Assembly (NCBI RefSeq): GCF_019175385.1
Contig: NC_083341.1
Location: 91,104,321 to 91,168,320 of the forward strand
DNA: 64,000 bases
Reading direction: 5' to 3'
Origin: Lycium barbarum
Taxonomy: Eukaryota > Streptophyta > Magnoliopsida > Solanales > Solanaceae
How positions within the stretch are numbered: the stretch's first letter is position 1; each line of letters begins with the position of its first letter. The translations under genes and the position numbers were made by a program. The notes below the pieces were generated by a model that was not told the origin of the DNA, did no database searches, and worked only from the letters and a program-made list of their open reading frames with translations. This document shows positions 61,556 to 64,000 of this stretch, in pieces.

Positions 61556-62400
61556 TCATGCATAGTAGCCCTTGATTGCATCTGAATTGATTGGTTTTGG
61601 CCACTCTTGTCCATCAATTTCTGCTAGTACCGCTGCTCCTTCGGAGGGTACTTTGCGGACCACATAAGGACCTTGCCAGTTGGGAGTGAATTTCCCTTTG
61701 TATTCATCTTGATGTGGGAAAATTCTTTTGAGCACTAGCTGCCTAATTTGGAAAAGTCGAGTCCTGACTCGCTTGTTGAAGGCTCTTACCATCCTTTATC
61801 GATATAGTTGACTCTGACATACAGCAACCATCCTTTTTTCATTACTTAAAGCCAATTGCTCATATCGAGCTCGGACCCATTCAACATTGTCCAATTCGAC
61901 CTCGGCAGGTATAACCGCTTCAGTACCATAGACCAGCAGGTATGGAGTTGCTCCTGTTGAAGTTCTGGCAGTAGTACAGTATCCCAGTAATGCATAAGGC
62001 AACTGCTCCCCAACCTTTGCAATTGTCTGCCATTTTCCTCAATATGCTCTTGATATTCTTGTTGGCTGCTTTTACGACTCCGTCCATTTGTGGCCGGTAG
62101 GCTGTCGTGTTTCGGTGAGTGATCTTGAATTGCTCACAGATATCCTTCATCATATGGCTATTCATATTTGCCCCATTATCAGTTATGATGGACTCGGGTA
62201 CGCCGAATCGGCATATAATACTGTTTCGCACGAAATCGGCTACCACTTTCTTTGTCACTGACTTGTGTGATGTAGCTTCCACCCATTTGGTGAAGTAGTC
62301 AATGGCGACTAAAATGAATCGTTGCCCGTTTGAGGCTGGGGGTTCGATGGGTCCAATGATGTCTATGCCCTAAGCAACAAAAGGCCATGGTGAGCTCATA
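61556..62400 (-). pseudogene. Element J integrase, C-terminal two thirds (Tat/Ogre type, degenerate)
   Basis: Integrase inserts element cDNA into the genome. On the minus strand from 62400: SSPWPFVA, a stop, GIDIIGPIEPPASNGQRF (first Asp), FTKWVEATSHKSVTKK, then VPESIITDNGANMNS (second Asp), and 35 residues later VVKAANKN, where the catalytic Glu of the DD35E triad has become Lys. A further frame at 62002-61796 gives YGTEAVIPAEVELDNVEW. The last frame at 61792-61556 gives the C-terminal domain with FTPNWQGPYVVRKV. At least three stops or frame breaks plus the Glu to Lys change make it inactive. The upstream part, including the zinc domain and all of reverse transcriptase, is cut off by LTR H. 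Confidence 0.88.
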
Positions 62401-62419
62401 TCATTAAGCTTACTCGGAG

Positions 62420-63892
62420 TGTTACACCTTGGAAAATCCTCCGTTGGTACGCAAGTGAATGAACTGGTGACGAGTACCAGTGTATGATGTTTCCATGAGT
62501 AAGAAATGACGTTTAATGACCCTAAGTGAGATTTTAAAGGCATCCGATGTAAGACGAGAAAGTTGGCTAAGATAAGGCAAGGTATTTGATAAGTATTGGA
62601 AAGGAAATGCGAGTAATGAGTTAACAAGAACTTAATGATGTCTTGGAGAAGTGTGATAACATCCCTTAGATTGGTATTGAAGTGTTGAACAAGTGTTAAG
62701 AAGGTTCCACAAGGATTGGAGATCAAACGAATCGACGAAACGAATTTCGGGATCACTAGGGATTATACGGGCAAACATACTGGTCGTATAAATTATACGG
62801 TCCGTATGTTGGGACCGTATAATCAGCACATAATGGCTCAAGTCTCTGCACCAAAGGTACGACCAAACATACGGTTCGTACAATATATACGGACCGTATG
62901 TTGGTCCGTATATTTGGTCGGGGCTGAAAATGGATCATTAAATAAGGGGACCAAGGTTCATTTTATTTCACTTCCACTTCACACCCCTTCTCTCTAAAAC
63001 ATCTCTCTACATATATTCCACAAGAATTCAAGGATATTTGGTGATCAACAACATAAATCAAGGGAATCAAGTGTAAGGAAACCATCAAAGATAATCCAAG
63101 GTCAAGAAATCCAAATGGAGATAAACTAGGGTTTTGCTCAAAGTGGAGTATTATTAACTAAGGCTCGTTCCTACGACATCTAAGGTAAGATTCATGATAA
63201 TTATATGTTGCTTAAGGTATGGGAGAGTTGAAATACGTGGATTGTAGAAATATATGGTAAAACGGGTCATGAATGTTGAATAGTGCCATTTTGAGAAATA
63301 GTTTGGATTGAATCATGATTGTTGTTGTGTTGTGACATGAATGGGTTATAAATGACGTTAAGATCATGAATTAGACATTGTATGTAAATGGACGAAATCA
63401 TGTGTTATGATCTTGAATATGGAGAATTGTAAGTGAATTGAGAATATGGATAATGTAGGTGACTAAAGGCTATTGTTGTGATATGGTGAATGTATTGTTG
63501 ACGTTTGGTAGTTGAATTACGATATGGAGGAATGTCGTATAAATAGAGGAGATGCTGTCCGATTTTTTTCAAGCTTTAGTCATATATGCTAGCTATTGAT
63601 TCTAATGATAGTATGACTTCAATGAAGGTAGAACGTGAGCCTTGAAGAGGAACGTACAAGTGATAGAGTAGTTGGGCGAAAAGGTATGTAAGGCTAACCC
63701 TTATTTCATAAGGCATGCTTCTTTGGCCAAACATCTAAATCCTCTATACGAGTATGCTGTCTTTCAAATGATTTGATCTTTCGAGCTTGTAAGCTCACGA
63801 TCCTTGATACGCTACGATTGTACTAAGTTCCTCGTATGACGAGTAGGCTTATTAAGGTAGATGATGACGATGATGATAATGATGTTAATAGT
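62420..63892 (+). repeat. LTR H, first part (plus strand)
   Basis: Starts TGTTACACCTTGG inside the integrase of J. It shares layout with D and G1: TACGGTCCGTA palindromic cassette (62757-62930), AGGAGATGCTGTCCG motif (63547), donor-like AAAAGGTATGTAAGG (63679). It is interrupted at 63893 before its repeat cassette and hairpin. Target duplication not checkable. Confidence 0.85.
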
Positions 63893-64000
63893 TGTCACGA
63901 CCCAACCCCGTAGGTCGTGACTAGTGCCCGAGATGGACACTAGTACATATTTACTGATCCAAAGTCTACTTGCGTTTAGCATATAAAGGACTTTCCTACA
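63893..64000 (-). repeat. End of an A-like LTR, minus strand (cut by window edge)
   Basis: The first bases TGTCACGACCCAACCCCGTA match the 3' end of LTR A (4998 onward) with few changes, in the same minus orientation. It is therefore the start of another insertion nested in H. Confidence 0.8.

Larger units (their letters stand above)
50201..62419 (-). mobile_element. Element J: Tat/Ogre-type Ty3/gypsy element, partial
   Basis: On the minus strand the visible part is a degenerate integrase, a long 3' UTR with minisatellites, a polypurine-like CGAAAGGGCAGT and a 5.26 kb 3' LTR. Integrase wording (VADFVRN, SIITDNGAN, AANKNIKSILRKM) and the very long LTR and 3' UTR point to the Tat/Ogre group. 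The 5' part is cut off by LTR H at 62420. Solo LTR K lies inside. Confidence 0.85.

Noticed and set aside
62370..62756. 128-residue minus-strand frame
   Set aside because: It crosses the boundary of LTR H and the integrase of J; only its last nine residues (SSPWPFVA) are real integrase.

Overview
This window is repeat-dense plant nuclear DNA, most likely from a dicot and possibly Solanaceae (judged from the look of the retrotransposons, not from any search). I see no host gene, rRNA or tRNA gene. Almost every base can be assigned to Ty3/gypsy LTR retrotransposons nested inside one another. Most are chromoviruses with Tekay/Del-like features: LTRs of 2-3.4 kb, an initiator-Met tRNA primer site, a CCHC zinc knuckle and an integrase ending in a chromodomain-like tail. 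One is a Tat/Ogre-type element with a 5.3 kb LTR.

Layout. Element A (minus, 1-7919, runs off the left edge) is the only one with a near-complete pol. It abuts LTR fragment L (7920-9131). Element B (plus, 9670-29861) has a perfect 5-bp target duplication, CCTGG. Its 3' LTR was split twice, by element C (17223-25187, duplication GATTA) and by solo LTR M (25284-28364, duplication TTAGG/CTAGG). After a short unassigned flank come truncated LTR D (minus, to 33791) and element E (plus, 33792-41552). E sits in the pol of element F (minus, protease at 41553-41893, gag at 46749-48260, 5' LTR 48474-50191). F is also split by solo LTR G2 (minus), itself split by solo LTR G1 (42477-44893, duplication AAACT). 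The Tat/Ogre-type element J (minus) has its 3' LTR at 50201-55460, a minisatellite-rich 3' UTR, then solo LTR K (58147-61431, duplication ACAAA), then a decayed integrase. J is cut by LTR H (62420 onward), which is cut by the end of an A-like LTR (63893-64000).

How the parts work together. A carries the proteins of a mobile chromovirus (gag, protease, reverse transcriptase, RNase H, integrase), although its own copy is broken. B, C and E keep LTRs, primer site and polypurine tract but have lost the enzymatic core, so they are non-autonomous and would need proteins in trans. B and E still keep the integrase C-terminal/chromodomain stretch next to the polypurine tract.

The most interesting signals are RNA-like. 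(1) About 45-55 nt after the primer site there is a stem-loop with a 6-nt palindrome in the loop (GTGCAC, GCGCGC or GAGCTC), conserved in shape but not in sequence. (2) A tandem double hairpin occurs in twelve LTRs, with covarying stems. (3) A splice-donor-like AGGTATGTAAG in the LTRs faces a branch-point and acceptor at the gag start, suggesting an intron that removes the primer site and leader. (4) Unrelated tandem-repeat cassettes occupy the same LTR position in different families.
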